From contig CP021222.1 of the NCBI GenBank assembly GCA_003999685.1, positions 496,001-560,000 on the forward strand: a stretch of DNA of 64,000 nucleotides. The letters run 5' to 3'. This DNA comes from Taiwanofungus camphoratus (Eukaryota > Basidiomycota > Agaricomycetes > Polyporales > Taiwanofungaceae). This document shows, one piece after another, positions 1 to 11,325 of the stretch; within the stretch, counting starts at the first letter, position 1; each line of letters opens with the position of its first letter. The position numbers were made by a program, and so were the translations under genes. Under the pieces are notes generated by a model. That model did no database searches. It was not told the origin of the DNA and saw nothing but the letters and a program-made list of their open reading frames with translations.

Positions 1-315
1 CCAGTTTGTGACTCGGATACAAGCCCTGTTGAATTGTGCATTGCGGTTGGAACGCACTCTGGGTGACTCGAAATGTATGTAAACGCCTTGGATGGCTGAG
101 TACTGCAATGCTCTGGTGATCCCTTTCCGAGACAACTTCTGATCTTGAAGGCATGCGCATGCAAGGACGCCAGGCGAGCACGATGTCTCGGGCTGGCCCA
201 CGCACATGTACATGCCTCCTCCGCCATGCTCCGGTGCTTCAAGAGAAATAAAGACCGCCGCGGCACGTCTGCGACTCGGAGCAGCCCCGACTCTGCAGCC
301 GACATTATCAAGTCC

Positions 316-1374
316 ATGGCCATGCAGTCCCCGCCCACCCGCGCCGTCGCAGTCTACTGCGCATCCTCCCTCGGAAAGCAGCCCGCCTACGAGAACGCCG
401 CCTGGTGTACGTGCACACGCCCTTCCGCCCTGCATCCTGCTAACCTCTGTGCACCGTGTGCGCGCGTCGCCGTCCCCAGCGCTAGGCAGGGCCCTCGCCG
501 CAGCCGGCCGACCCCTGGTGTATGGCGGCGGCTCCGCGGGCATCATGGGCGTCGTCTCGCACGCGGTGCTGCAGTCCGGCGGGTCGGTGACCGGCGTAGT
601 GCCCTACGCGATGGTCGCGGCGGGCGGCGAGGTGGACCAGGCGAAGGGCCTGCGGGGGCCGCACGTCGCGCTGAAGGAGGAGGGCCGCGAGAACGTGCGT
701 TCGGGTGTGCTCTGTGCCTGCATGGCTGACCTCACTTCCACGCGTGCGTTGCAGGTCGAGACGGTGAGTCCCGCGTTGAGATCCGCCGGGGACGCAGCAT
801 GGGGCTGAGGGCGGTTGTTGTGTGTCGGCCCAGATTGCGACGGGCTCGATGCACGAGCGCAAGCTGGAGATGGCGAAGCGGTCGTCGGGGTTCGTGTGCC
901 TGCCGGGTGGGTACGGCACATTCGAGGAGGTGCGCCATGGCACCCACATTCGCAGGAACGTCACACTCTCAACAGCTTAACACCATATCTAACTTCTGCA
1001 GGTGCTGGAGGCAATTTGCTGGTCGCAGCTAGGGATACATGAGAAACGTGTGTGTATCCATTCCGTCTCACACAAGCCGTCCTCACGCTGCACCCGCAGC
1101 AATCGTCGTCGTGAACGTCCTCGGCTACTTCAACCCGCTGCGCGAGCTTGTGCGGAACGGCTTCCGGGAGGGATTCATCGCCGCTGCGAACGAGCACCTC
1201 GTCCAATTCATCGACGGTCCCTCAGACCTCGAGGCGCACGCGGACTTCGACTGGGGCAAGGCGGCCGTCGAGGCCTTGGATGCGTGGAAGCCCACGGAGC
1301 GGACGCATTTCTACGACTGGACGAAGAAGGGGCCCGGGGAGGAGGGAACAAAGGACCCGCTAGAGGCTACATGA
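316..1374 (+). CDS. LOG-type cytokinin-riboside monophosphate phosphoribohydrolase-like protein, 6 exons
   Basis: Lonely-guy (LOG)/lysine-decarboxylase-like nucleotide hydrolase. The family cleaves the N-glycosidic bond of adenosine-type 5'-monophosphates, releasing free base and ribose 5-phosphate. It is cytosolic. The spliced protein is about 243 aa, normal for the family. Key motifs are [10 protein letters not shown] near the N-terminus, [19 protein letters not shown], and the signature PGGYGTFEE, which carries the nucleotide-binding and catalytic residues. By frame the exons are about 316-406, 480-694, 755-763 (only 9 nt, encoding VET), 834-929, 1002-1047 and 1100-1374, all GT-AG. The start is the ATG just before the conserved beta-strand; a second Met lies two codons later. 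In fungi the substrate may be a cytokinin or a general nucleotide. The family call is firm, the substrate is inference. Confidence 0.9.
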
Positions 1375-1844
1375 GACTCAGAACTACACATGTTCGATCA
1401 GAAATCGGACACCGAGCACAACCTTCCGATCGTTGACCTGATGAGAAGAACTTGGTAGCAGCTCTTTCACTAGCTACATTGTGCACTCCCTTGCAGTTGG
1501 GCATAGCGATATCAATATTCGATTTTAATACGTTAGCATCCGAAGAGAGATCCGAGGAGTGGCACGAAGAATATTAAATGAATCATTGTGCTTATGTCCC
1601 TAAGATGTGTTTTTCTGACGGTTTGATCGACAAAATTGTTAGGAAAACTTTAGCAACTCCTAGTTTCGATCTAGGGACTTCAGGGTATCATACTAATATG
1701 AGCCCTGCACGCTTCCACTGCGTCAAGTTGCTATATTGATCGGTGGCCACTAAAATTATATAACAAGAAAGGTGGCCTCGTTGACGGTCACTACCATCTC
1801 GTTTTCAACTTGCAAGCTCGAACCGGCGATTCGTATAAGCTTAC
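1375..1844. other. Intergenic, LOG-like gene to ORC2
   Basis: AT-richer spacer of about 470 bp holding the LOG-like gene's 3' end and the ORC2 promoter. No further gene, repeat or RNA gene recognised. Confidence 0.6.
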
Positions 1845-3185
1845 ATGGATACCCTGGATAACCAGACTACCGACGCAGAAGAAGACTTTGAGGACTGGCC
1901 AGAAGAAAGAATCCCAAGCTCTGCATATGCGACAAGGCTGTATGGCGTCGACGAGGAGCCACAAGGATTTGCGACCCAGACAGCATTCGACAACTACTTT
2001 TTGTACACCTCTAAGCCCTCTAGGACCTCCTCAAATGTATTCTCCAACATCGTACCTCCACTCTCTCCAGAGGAGTACGCCACCGCCATTGCCCGCCTCT
2101 CAAATGACCCTCAGCAGATACTCTGGCAGGATCTGGACATACGCAAGGCATTCTTCGCGCGCTTCTTCAACGAACTCAGGGAAGGTTTTAATCTGCTATT
2201 CTATGGCTATGGCTCCAAGAGAGACATCTTGAACGCTTTTGCACGCGACCTTGCGAAGAGAAAAGGCCACGTTGTCGTCGCGAACGGGTTCCAGCCCAGT
2301 TTTGCGCTGAAGGACTTGCTCACTGCTATCGAACAGATCCCCGCCTTCCAAGCTAGTTTTCCGGCACTTGCATCGGCTGCAGCCGGGACAAGCATCGAGG
2401 CGCAAACGCAGCGTATCTATGACCTCTTCTCGGCACCCGGGCCACCGGTTTCTCCAGGCGCAGGAGACCTGTACCTGGTCCTTCACAACATCGACGGCCC
2501 TGCTCTGCGCAGTGCCAAGGCCAAGTCGTCTCTTGCGACGCTTGCGCTATGCCCCCGCATCCACCTCGTCGCGTCGATCGACCACATCGGCGCGCCGCTG
2601 CGGTGGACGATGTCCGAGCTCTTCGCGCGGAAAGACCCGCCCTTCGACCCCGACCCGTCCTCGCCCCGTTGCAGGAGTCGAGATGTGCCGCGGCGCGGCT
2701 TCGCGTGGCTCTGGCACGACCTAACGACGCTCGCTCCGTACGACTTTGAGCTCGCCTATGCGGACCCTACTTCCTTCGCCGGCGCGTCCGCCAACAGCCG
2801 GGGCGGCCGCGCGCCAGCCGCTGTGGGGCCCTCGGGGCAGGGCCCGATGACTGAGAGCGCTGCGCGGCACATCCTCGCGTCCGTCACGCAGAAGGCGCGC
2901 AAGCTGTTTCTCCTGCTCGGCCGTAAGCAGGCCGAGCTCATGGACGGGGAGACGGAGAACCCGCAGGACGCGGCGTATGGCTATGAACGGCTGTTTAACG
3001 CTGCGCGCGACAATTTTGTGGCGACGAACGATACGGCACTGCGCGCGCTGCTGGCCGAGTTCAAGGACCATGGGCTGGTAGTGTCGACTGCCGGCGCGTC
3101 AGGCAGTGCAGAGGCGCTGTGGATTCCCATGCGAAGGGATGCGTTGGGCAAGATTTTGAGCGAACTGAATGCGGAGGGTTTGTAG
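1845..3185 (+). CDS. ORC2: Origin recognition complex subunit 2
   Basis: Subunit of the six-protein complex that marks replication origins and loads MCM helicase in the nucleus. It is an uninterrupted 446-aa frame, unusual among its intron-rich neighbours. The diagnostic stretch is GFNLLFYGYGSKRDIL (about residues 115-130), the ORC2 version of an AAA+-like P-loop region, followed by HVVVANGFQPSF. The segment LYLVLHNIDGPALR (about 205-218) is the Walker-B-like 'NIDG' motif of the family. The C-terminal part with EYERLFNAARD-like and KDHGLVV segments fits the winged-helix domain. Yeast and animal ORC2 are longer because of a disordered N-terminal extension; here the start is in a short acidic leader, so some N-terminal sequence could lie in an unrecognised upstream exon. 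Confidence 0.93.
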   Translation: MDTLDNQTTDAEEDFEDWPEERIPSSAYATRLYGVDEEPQGFATQTAFDNYFLYTSKPSRTSSNVFSNIVPPLSPEEYATAIARLSNDPQQILWQDLDIRKAFFARFFNELREGFNLLFYGYGSKRDILNAFARDLAKRKGHVVVANGFQPSFALKDLLTAIEQIPAFQASFPALASAAAGTSIEAQTQRIYDLFSAPGPPVSPGAGDLYLVLHNIDGPALRSAKAKSSLATLALCPRIHLVASIDHIGAPLRWTMSELFARKDPPFDPDPSSPRCRSRDVPRRGFAWLWHDLTTLAPYDFELAYADPTSFAGASANSRGGRAPAAVGPSGQGPMTESAARHILASVTQKARKLFLLLGRKQAELMDGETENPQDAAYGYERLFNAARDNFVATNDTALRALLAEFKDHGLVVSTAGASGSAEALWIPMRRDALGKILSELNAEGL

Positions 3186-3610
3186 GTCTTGCCATCATGA
3201 TTATATCGTCGTCCACCAGTATGAGCGGGTATCAGTTTATCGACAGCAAGGTTTGTGTTAGTATCCCTCTTGTGAACCGCCACTTATCTGTAACAGCTAG
3301 ACAGATACACTCGCGGCACTAGATCAATTGCCCTTTCCTGGACGCCTGGGTGGTATGTTAGTGCTGACATGGACTATGTAATTCACCCCAAGTCCACGGC
3401 GAACCGTAGTGCAACCGGACGCGTTGCGTAAATGTGTCTTTGGTTCACTGCCTTGCGCAATCAGGGCAGTCAAGTCCCCGGCTAAGTACAGTAATGATAC
3501 ATAAAGTGATAAACAATGATAGGTGGCATGTACTCGGATCGCACAGCGGTCATACATTCTTGTGCGGTACCTCCTTCCTATGTACTCCGGTTCCCTTCCG
3601 GAAGTGGCGT
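3186..3610. other. Intergenic between convergent ORC2 and the acidic small protein gene
   Basis: Convergent 3' ends share about 425 bp. Nothing recognisable beyond untranslated sequence. Confidence 0.5.
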
Positions 3611-4120
3611 TCATGCCGTTATATCGGCCGCTCCTTCCGTCTCCTGTGCGGCTTCGGTGATATCTGCTTCGATGGCTCTCTCTTCCACCCCGTTCTCGGC
3701 CTGCTCCTCCTTGGCCTCGGCACCGTTCTCGGGCCCTTCCTCTTTGGCCTCCTCGCCTTCGTCTTCTCCCTCCTTGGCGCCCTTGCTCCCCATGACTGTA
3801 GCGTTGATGCTATCAGAATACCGTTAGCCATTGCTATACGCGCTTGCGAACGGAAGCACTCACGTCAGCATAACATGCACCTTCTCCTTCTCACCCTCTG
3901 CACCGTCCGCGTTTTGCAGCTCGACCGTGAGCCGCTTGCTCCCCTTCCAGCCGTAGCTCCCCGTGGCGAACGAGCTTGGGACAAGCGTCGTTGTCCCGAT
4001 GAAGCCGGGATCCGTGGACGCGACAGCGGTTGTCTCTGCGTCGTCTGAAATCGCAGGCGGGGTGTGTGTGACGTTGACGTGGAGCGGCATTGCGCGCGCT
4101 TTGAACGCGGAGGTAGCCAT
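3611..4120 (-). CDS. Small acidic-tailed protein of unknown function, 2 exons
   Basis: Not recognised as a named family. Exon 1 starts at 4120 and ends near 3863 at a GTGAGT donor. After an intron of about 60 bp ending CTGATAG, exon 2 continues in frame to 3611, giving a protein of about 151 aa. The first 90 residues look folded, with an FATGSYGWKGSKRLTVEL segment and alternating hydrophobic strands, and VHVMLTINATVMGSK crosses the splice. The last 55 residues are almost all Glu, Ala, Lys and Gly (EEAKEEGPENGAEAKEE), an acidic, probably disordered tail. No signal peptide or membrane segment is visible. The clean splice and asymmetric composition argue for a real gene; the function is unknown. 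Confidence 0.6.
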
Positions 4121-5762
4121 GGTTGCCTGCGCGAGCAGTTGTCCTTGATGGCCAATCTATATGTTCGCAGTGGCACGCACCTTGGGTCCTTTTTTTCCAC
4201 CCTTGCGGGTGGCTGGGCTACTCAGCTTGTCTGTCTTGGGCGCTTTGGCAGACCGGGTGGTGGGTCCGGCTCCCTCTTCTGCAGCGCGTTTTGTCCCTAT
4301 TAACACTCGGCTCTAGCCCTGCACTCGTCGCGGACAAGTAAGTGGGGTAGCTCACCGACCATGGTTTCTAGATAGTTGTGGGCGAAGGTAGGTTGGGTGG
4401 GAAAAGAAATGAGGGGAGGGTTTGTTTATCGAATGCAGGAAAGGGGTTCAAATGTAAACTTAGCGTGTGGCCCCATGACAACCGCATCTAGCAATATTGC
4501 TCAGTCACCACCCTCACGTAACGCGTCAAAACGCGTCTGTGGCTGCGACTCGTGTATACCCACGCTTCGTCTTGGTTTACAGCAATGTAGACACCACCCA
4601 GCACTCATTATGCTCGTGCTATCCCCGTAGTGTGAATCCCGAATTATACTCCAGCCAGTTGTTTTCTGTCCCAGGCCTGCGTCAAGATGTGACATCCGCC
4701 ATGTAGAGGCCTCAGAAAATGTTGTATTATGGAATGTCAGTATAGGCCCGTTGTCAACTTTTCTTCGACCACTCGATCCATTATTCGCCAAACGCAATCT
4801 TTAAGATTTCATCCTCCTTTCCAACTCTGGATGCCAGCGCGGCCCCACAGAAAGATGCCCATGCCTGATATACATGAATAACTGCAACGCGAGGATATCA
4901 ATGATCCCACATTCAGCTATCTATGAGCCTGCTTCGAGCTAGGATATCAGCGTACCGGCGACGACGCAGATGTATGACGCATAGCCCTGATAGCGCTTAA
5001 ACACATACGGGCCCTCAGTGACGAGTTGGTGGTCTTCCTTAAGCGATAGTTGAAAGGTACCAATAGCACACGTCACTACCTAACAAGGAAAATGGAGGTT
5101 GTGCGGATGTTCGCCGCTGAGGCAATGGTGAGCCGTGATGATGATGAAATCAGCAATCATATAACACCACTGGTGCTAAGACGCGGTGTTACCCGGTATA
5201 TACAAAATAGTAGGCATTAAAATGCGCCACTAACTTATACTACTTTAGAATAACATTCTGAGGATGATGGACCAAATCGGGTTCTGTGAGGATGATATAG
5301 TAGATACGTGGATGGAGGTGTTGTCTCTGTTGGTAGAATTTTTGGTGTGGTGAAAGAATAGACATGGTCCCTCTCATTTAGGTCCCTCTCATTTAAATAG
5401 TCATCGCCTGTGTAACCTGTATCCGCGTAGCTGCATATGTGAGATCAGGAAAATGAGTGCTCGACGGTGATGACGGACGGGCTTCGTCGTCTAAACGTGC
5501 ATCCCGAGCGCGAGGCACTGGCATAATGCAGCGCTGAGTCTCTATGGAAGCTCGAGTAAAGCTGCATTCTGTCAAACGTTAATATATTGGTCAAATTTTT
5601 AAGGTCTGTCAACGGCGTTGGAAAGGAGGAAGGGGAGGAGTGCTGCCAGGGCCGCTGCGAGGACCTATGCTAAGGGCCTCACAGTTCCAGTGTCAGACTC
5701 GAAAGGCCAGAGATTGTCACGATTTCGAATAAGCTGAAGTGATAGTACAGGTCACTTAACAG
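4121..5762. other. Gene-poor spacer
   Basis: About 1.6 kb without a convincing coding region on either strand. Short frames are scattered and lack conserved motifs or splice logic. It contains the promoter of the acidic small protein and the 3' side of the MYND gene. A CCACCC/GGGTGG hairpin at about 4197-4212 is the only small structure noticed. Confidence 0.5.
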
Positions 5763-6711
5763 TTAGACGATAATCTTGTAATCTGCGGGGTAACCCATCT
5801 TGATCAACTCCTCCCCACTGTATTGTTTCCATTTCCATCCTGAACCAGATTTCTTCAGGTGCCCTATATACCACTCAATTCCCTCATCCACCCGCCGAAA
5901 TACGTAGCCCGCCTCCGTCCTACTCTGCAAGTTCTCAACCCAGTTATCGTGATTTTGTCTTCTGAACATGACCTCCAGCAGCGGATGGCCTCTGTATTGC
6001 TCTTGTGGGAACCACAAGAAGAGACCTTCTATCACGACTAAAATCATCAGTAGCCCTATGTACGCAGGATTCGTGGCCCGAAGGCGCGCTTCTGACGCCT
6101 CACGCATGAGCCTACCAGACTCCCATGCAACCTGGAGATCCGAGCCTGGGGGCATCAGCTCTTCGGGTGGCGCAAAGCGTACGCTCTCGACTCGGAACGC
6201 AAGTGCAGGATTTCCGCCGCAGTCTCTGCGATAACGAAGGTTCATTACCATGTACTCGCGGGCGTATGCGAACTCCTCTGCACCCCCTTTGAGGAAGAGG
6301 GCAGAGCTCACCGCCTTGCTCAGACTCCATGAATGCGCCTCGGCCCAGTCCTCTAAGAGGGCGACGCGTTCTTCGTCAGGCGGAAGTCCGCGGTACTCAG
6401 GCATCTGCGCATGGAGTGCCTCCTTTGCCGGAGCAAGCTCTACCCTGCGCCGCTGATACAGGCAGAGGGGCCTTCAACGTATCATTCTGCTTAGGCAGGT
6501 CTGCCACAGACATAACATTGGAAGCGTACTTGTGGACCTTCCAGGACTGGCGTTGGCATTCCTTGCTGCAATAAGTGACTTCTTTGCAACCGCTGCACAT
6601 CATGAACTTCTCGCCCCTTTCAGGCTTTCTGTCGCATTGGTAACATGCTGCTGCCTTGTCTCGAATGGGGCCTGCGCTCGCGGCGCGGAAGGTAAATTGT
6701 TGCTGAGACAT
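5763..6711 (-). CDS. MYND zinc-finger protein with one membrane segment, 2 exons
   Basis: MYND fingers bind short proline-rich peptides of partner proteins. Exon 1 (6711 down to about 6530) encodes CYQCDRKPERG, MCSGCKEVTYCSKECQ and SWKVHK, the C-x2-C...C-x2-C...C-x3-C pattern of the domain. Removing an 85-bp intron (about 6445-6529, GTACGC...GCGCAG) joins it in frame to KVELAPAKEALHAQMPEYRG and exon 2, which runs to 5763. The protein is about 287 aa. The last Cys of the classic finger (HKxxC) is not at the expected place after the splice, so zinc ligation may be incomplete. A hydrophobic stretch, AYIGLLMILVVIEGLFLWF, in the second half predicts one membrane helix. The C-terminal half belongs to no family I recognise; short MYND proteins like this are common in Agaricomycetes. 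Confidence 0.8.
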
Positions 6712-7162
6712 GCTCGGGCTTGTGGCGGGAACCAGTTATCGAGCTCACCGTTCGGGGCCGTTTCTGAGAGTTGATAAATCTCGCTCATGAGTATTTAAAT
6801 GGCCAGGTCCATGGCCACTCGCCAATGGCAACGTCGGAGAGTAATGTGGAAGCATAAAGACCGTTTGATTTTAGCCAACAAAGCAGCAGACACGGCGAGA
6901 AGCAGACGTCATTTCAGACCGAGAAACAGCGGTAATCAATTCACTTTTCTGTTGATGAGTGCACAGCAAAGAATCATCTTTCACTCGGGTCTGAGAGATT
7001 CGGAATGCATTGTGATCTGAATATTTGAATATTTAATTGATCGATCGTGATTGTAAAAACACGTAGGCTCCAACATCTACACAAACCACGTAGGTATTTG
7101 GGTGTACAGTCGCAATCTATCAGTGTCATAAATCTCGTTACCAACAGGAGTACGTAGGGTGT
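6712..7162. other. Intergenic spacer
   Basis: Promoter of the MYND gene and downstream end of the membrane-protein gene (450 bp). No other feature seen. Confidence 0.5.
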
Positions 7163-8211
7163 CTACTGGACCTTCGTCTTCGGCCCCGATACTGGCTTTA
7201 ACCCCGACGACGGCGCACTGAAGTTCTTGACCGCCCGCGTCACAAACATGCCCGCGAGCAGCGTAGCACACAATGCGCGCGCAACCTCAGCATCTACCGG
7301 GGCGATCTTCTCGTCAGCACCCGCTGCACCGCCGAGCCAGCCAAGCAAGACGGCGTGTGCGTCTGCCCAAAAGGGCTGCGCATGGGTGAGGAGGGCAAAC
7401 AGCCCCGTGATAAGCGGCGCACACCAGAGGTCCGTTGTTGTCCAGCCGTAAGGAAGGAGTTCGGCGGGCGTGGTTAGCGTCAAGGCGTAGGGCTGGAGGA
7501 ATGAGAAGAGGTTGATGAAGAACCATCCCCCATTTGCGATAGCCTGAACATGAACAAATTCCCGAAGTTAGTAATACCGACCGGAGCCACGACTATTATT
7601 GCTGCAATGATACATACCAAAGACGTTACGAGCAATGACCACGGCGAATCAGCGACCGATGGCCAAGAGTGATTGAGCACCGTCGGCGGTATGGTGGAAC
7701 ATAACAGGAAAGCGCGCGAGAACCCGTCCAAGATCGCGAACGGAAGCTCGGTCTCTAAACTAGGCGTCGGAACAGATGGTAGTCGGCTCACAATCGCATG
7801 TATAGCTGTGTAGAATGCAGGCACTCTCCCAGAGATCATGAATGAGGGAGGAATCCCCAGGGCAGGGCCTCACCGACCACAGACATGTTTGTCAATAAAT
7901 TCGAAGTGCATTGATAGTTATAACTTACATGCAACGGCCTCCCCTCCGTACACTGCCATCAGAGTCGCGCTTACGTCTCTTACGAATGATCTCTCCTCGA
8001 CGTCCTGTATCGCTGCCCCTTTGCCAGCTTGGGCCTTCTTGGCCAAATGCTGAACGTAGAATTCCTCCTTCAGCTGACGCATCGCGATGCACAGCCGGAA
8101 CGTCGCAGCGACATCGAGGGTGCAAAATGACAGCCCGAACCAGGCGAAGGGTGCCAGTGGCTGTAGAGCATACCTATACGCCTCGACAACGGGCGCGAGG
8201 AGAAGAGACAT
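7163..8211 (-). CDS. Multi-pass membrane protein, TRIC-channel-like, 3 exons
   Basis: Three exons join without frame loss: about 8211-7929, 7868-7618 and 7543-7163, giving 304 aa. Intron 2 shows GTATGT, a perfect TACTAAC branch site and CAG. Several hydrophobic helices alternate with short polar loops. The segment with AVYGGEAVACP and LGIPPSF, followed by ANGGWFFINLFSFLQPYAL, resembles the glycine-rich pore helices of trimeric intracellular cation (TRIC) channels, which carry potassium counter-current across ER membranes. The resemblance is by eye only; fungal members are poorly characterised, and another small polytopic family is possible. The membrane topology and gene structure are well supported, the TRIC assignment less so. 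The C-terminus is basic (GLKPVSGPKTKVQ). Confidence 0.65.
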
Positions 8212-8913
8212 CGTCTAGAGTAGGCGGATTGATGAGGCCGCCGAGATGGGCTTATCTACTGCAGCAGAACCTCAGCTCGGAACTCGCCAAAGGCGTCTGC
8301 TGCTCGCAGTGCTCGGAGAGCTAAGGGGAACAGCACAGCAACACGTTTGTGACCACGTCCAGACGGTGAACGTGGTAATGGTACGATATATATTCTCTAC
8401 AGCATCCTTCGTCCATGGTACAATGGTGCAGTGGCTGTAATGGCCCTAATCCGGGAATGTGAGGTGGTCTAAAGCTCCAACTGGATATACTTGTCTGTGC
8501 GCTGGTTCAAGACCGTTCCCTCCAGAAAACTTGGTTACTGTGAGCTGTCCGGTGCGGAAGCACTGGTACGGCCCGGTGTAATCTGCTCTTGACTGGCCAG
8601 GGAAGCAATTCCGCAACCAGCAGGGCGTGCCGAGTTAGTCTTGGGAGACAAGGACGCGTCGTCCGTTCGCGCAGGTGGGCCGTGCCCTTCGCAAACCCTT
8701 TTGCCGCCTCACCATTTTGCTTTTTGAGTTTTAATCATTCTTCATTCGTTCCTTGTCCACGGAGAATCAGTGAGACAGAGTTCAGAATGTGACAAATACA
8801 CGCCAGGTGTGTAGACAAGCGAATGAGATTACAGTAAGAACACATGTAAAGTTATGCACAGAGAAAAGCCCAATGTCGAAGTCCACATCCCATCCGTCCC
8901 TCGGACACACTAC
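8212..8913. other. Intergenic spacer
   Basis: About 700 bp between two minus-strand genes. It includes a stretch near 8417-8530 with pol-III-box-like words that does not fold into a tRNA (see rejected items). Nothing else recognised. Confidence 0.5.
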
Positions 8914-10061
<1,148 letters not shown>

Positions 10062-10562
10062 GTCTATTCGCTATGTATGCAGCGGGTCGTACGGTTGCTT
10101 GTAAGGGTGGAGGCAGAAGGAGTCAAGTAGGTAGGAAAGGGAGTGGTAGACGTGGATTAGAGGCAGTGAGAGTGGTGGCGGAGTTTGAATGCCTGGCGCT
10201 CTCTTCTCAGACAAATTACACTCAGGCTGGCAACGAGTAGGCGTATGGGCAGTCGTATGTATATTCCAGAGGTATTGTTTAGGTGTGTTGTTAGTTCCAT
10301 TATCCTCATGACACTTGGGTTGACGAATATAGGACGTATAATATGTAGCTTGCTACATTTCTCGAACGATAAATAGTGTTCGCCATGTATACATGATCTG
10401 ACCTGGATCTGGACGACCCGGATCGTGCCTACTCAACGATGATCACGATGCCTGAGTACTGAATACTGAGTGTTCTTATACTCATACATCCGACGCAAAT
10501 ACTTACTTGAAACACGACGGAAAGCAACGACTTGATCCTCCTGCGTCAGAGTAACGATCAGC
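10062..10562. promoter_or_regulatory. Divergent promoter, Rab11 / rhamnose mutarotase
   Basis: The 500-bp spacer separates two divergently transcribed genes, so it must hold both promoters. No clear TATA box or repeated operator noticed. Confidence 0.45.
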
Positions 10563-11073
10563 ATGTCCATCCCGCACACCAAACGCGTTTGCCAGATCAT
10601 CAAGGTCTCCAGACCCACCGCAGCTGTCTGCGTTATATCTAACAACCCAATCCACAGCTCAAACCCGGTGCAGAAGCTGAATACAAGACCCTGCATGCTG
10701 CCGCGTGGCCTGGGGTGCTCGCCGCCCTCGCACGGCACCACATTGCCGACTACTCAATTCATTATTATCCGCCGATGCACCTCCTGATCGCCCACTTCAA
10801 ATACACAGGCAAGGACTATGTGTCGGACATGCGCGCTCTGGGAGAGGACGAGGAGACATGCCGGTGGTGGGTCGTGACAGATGGCCTGCAAGAGAGCTTT
10901 GTGGAGGGCGCGACTGGGAGTGGGAGTGACCTTCCGTGGTGGTTGGTAAGTTGATCCCAAGAATTCTGCATCGGGGTTCTCATAAGATCGATATATATGT
11001 TGTTATCCAGGATCTGGAAGAGGTATTCCGGTTCGAAGGAAGCGCGGAAGAAGCTACCCACACAACTTCCTGA
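10563..11073 (+). CDS. L-rhamnose mutarotase family protein (DUF718), 3 exons
   Basis: Small dimeric ferredoxin-like enzyme family interconverting alpha and beta anomers of L-rhamnose. Exons 10563-10604, 10658-10945 and 11011-11073 join in frame to about 130 aa, close to the family's 104-110 aa with slight extensions. Visible motifs are KPGAEAEYKTLHAAAWPGVL (entry helix with the conserved His and Trp), IADYSIHYYPPMHLLIAHF, the DMRALGEDEETCRWW block and PWWLDLEEVFRFEG at the C-terminus, all in family order. Intron 1 has an unusual GTCTCC donor with a CTAAC branch; intron 2 is GTAAGT-CAG. Fungi use such proteins in L-rhamnose or pectin sugar use; no other sugar gene lies nearby. Confidence 0.88.
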
Positions 11074-11325
11074 ACAACGCATACTTATTTGAGGTGTCGT
11101 GCAGCGAGGTGTAGCGCAAGATATACGATATGGTGTTTCTTATATATTTTTGGCACCTGTTTCCGTTGGTTGGTCAGTGTACTACCACTTCCGCTGTACT
11201 CTTACGGTTCTTTGCGTGCACGAGATTCAACTATGGACCACGTTTGAGACTCCACAGCCTGAGTGTGACTTTCTCTGCCATAGCGAAGCAACACGCATAC
11301 TTATCCTGGTTCACGCTATCGAACG

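Noticed and set aside
482-964. Minus-strand frame of 160 codons over the LOG-like gene
   Set aside because: Antisense shadow of high-GC coding sequence; no domain, while the plus strand carries conserved LOG motifs.
8417-8530. tRNA gene suggested by TGGTGCAGTGG and GGTTCAAGACC (A- and B-box-like words)
   Set aside because: The spacing is 80 nt, the T stem has a mismatch, and the 3' end CCCTCCA has no pairing partner at the 5' end. It does not fold as a tRNA.
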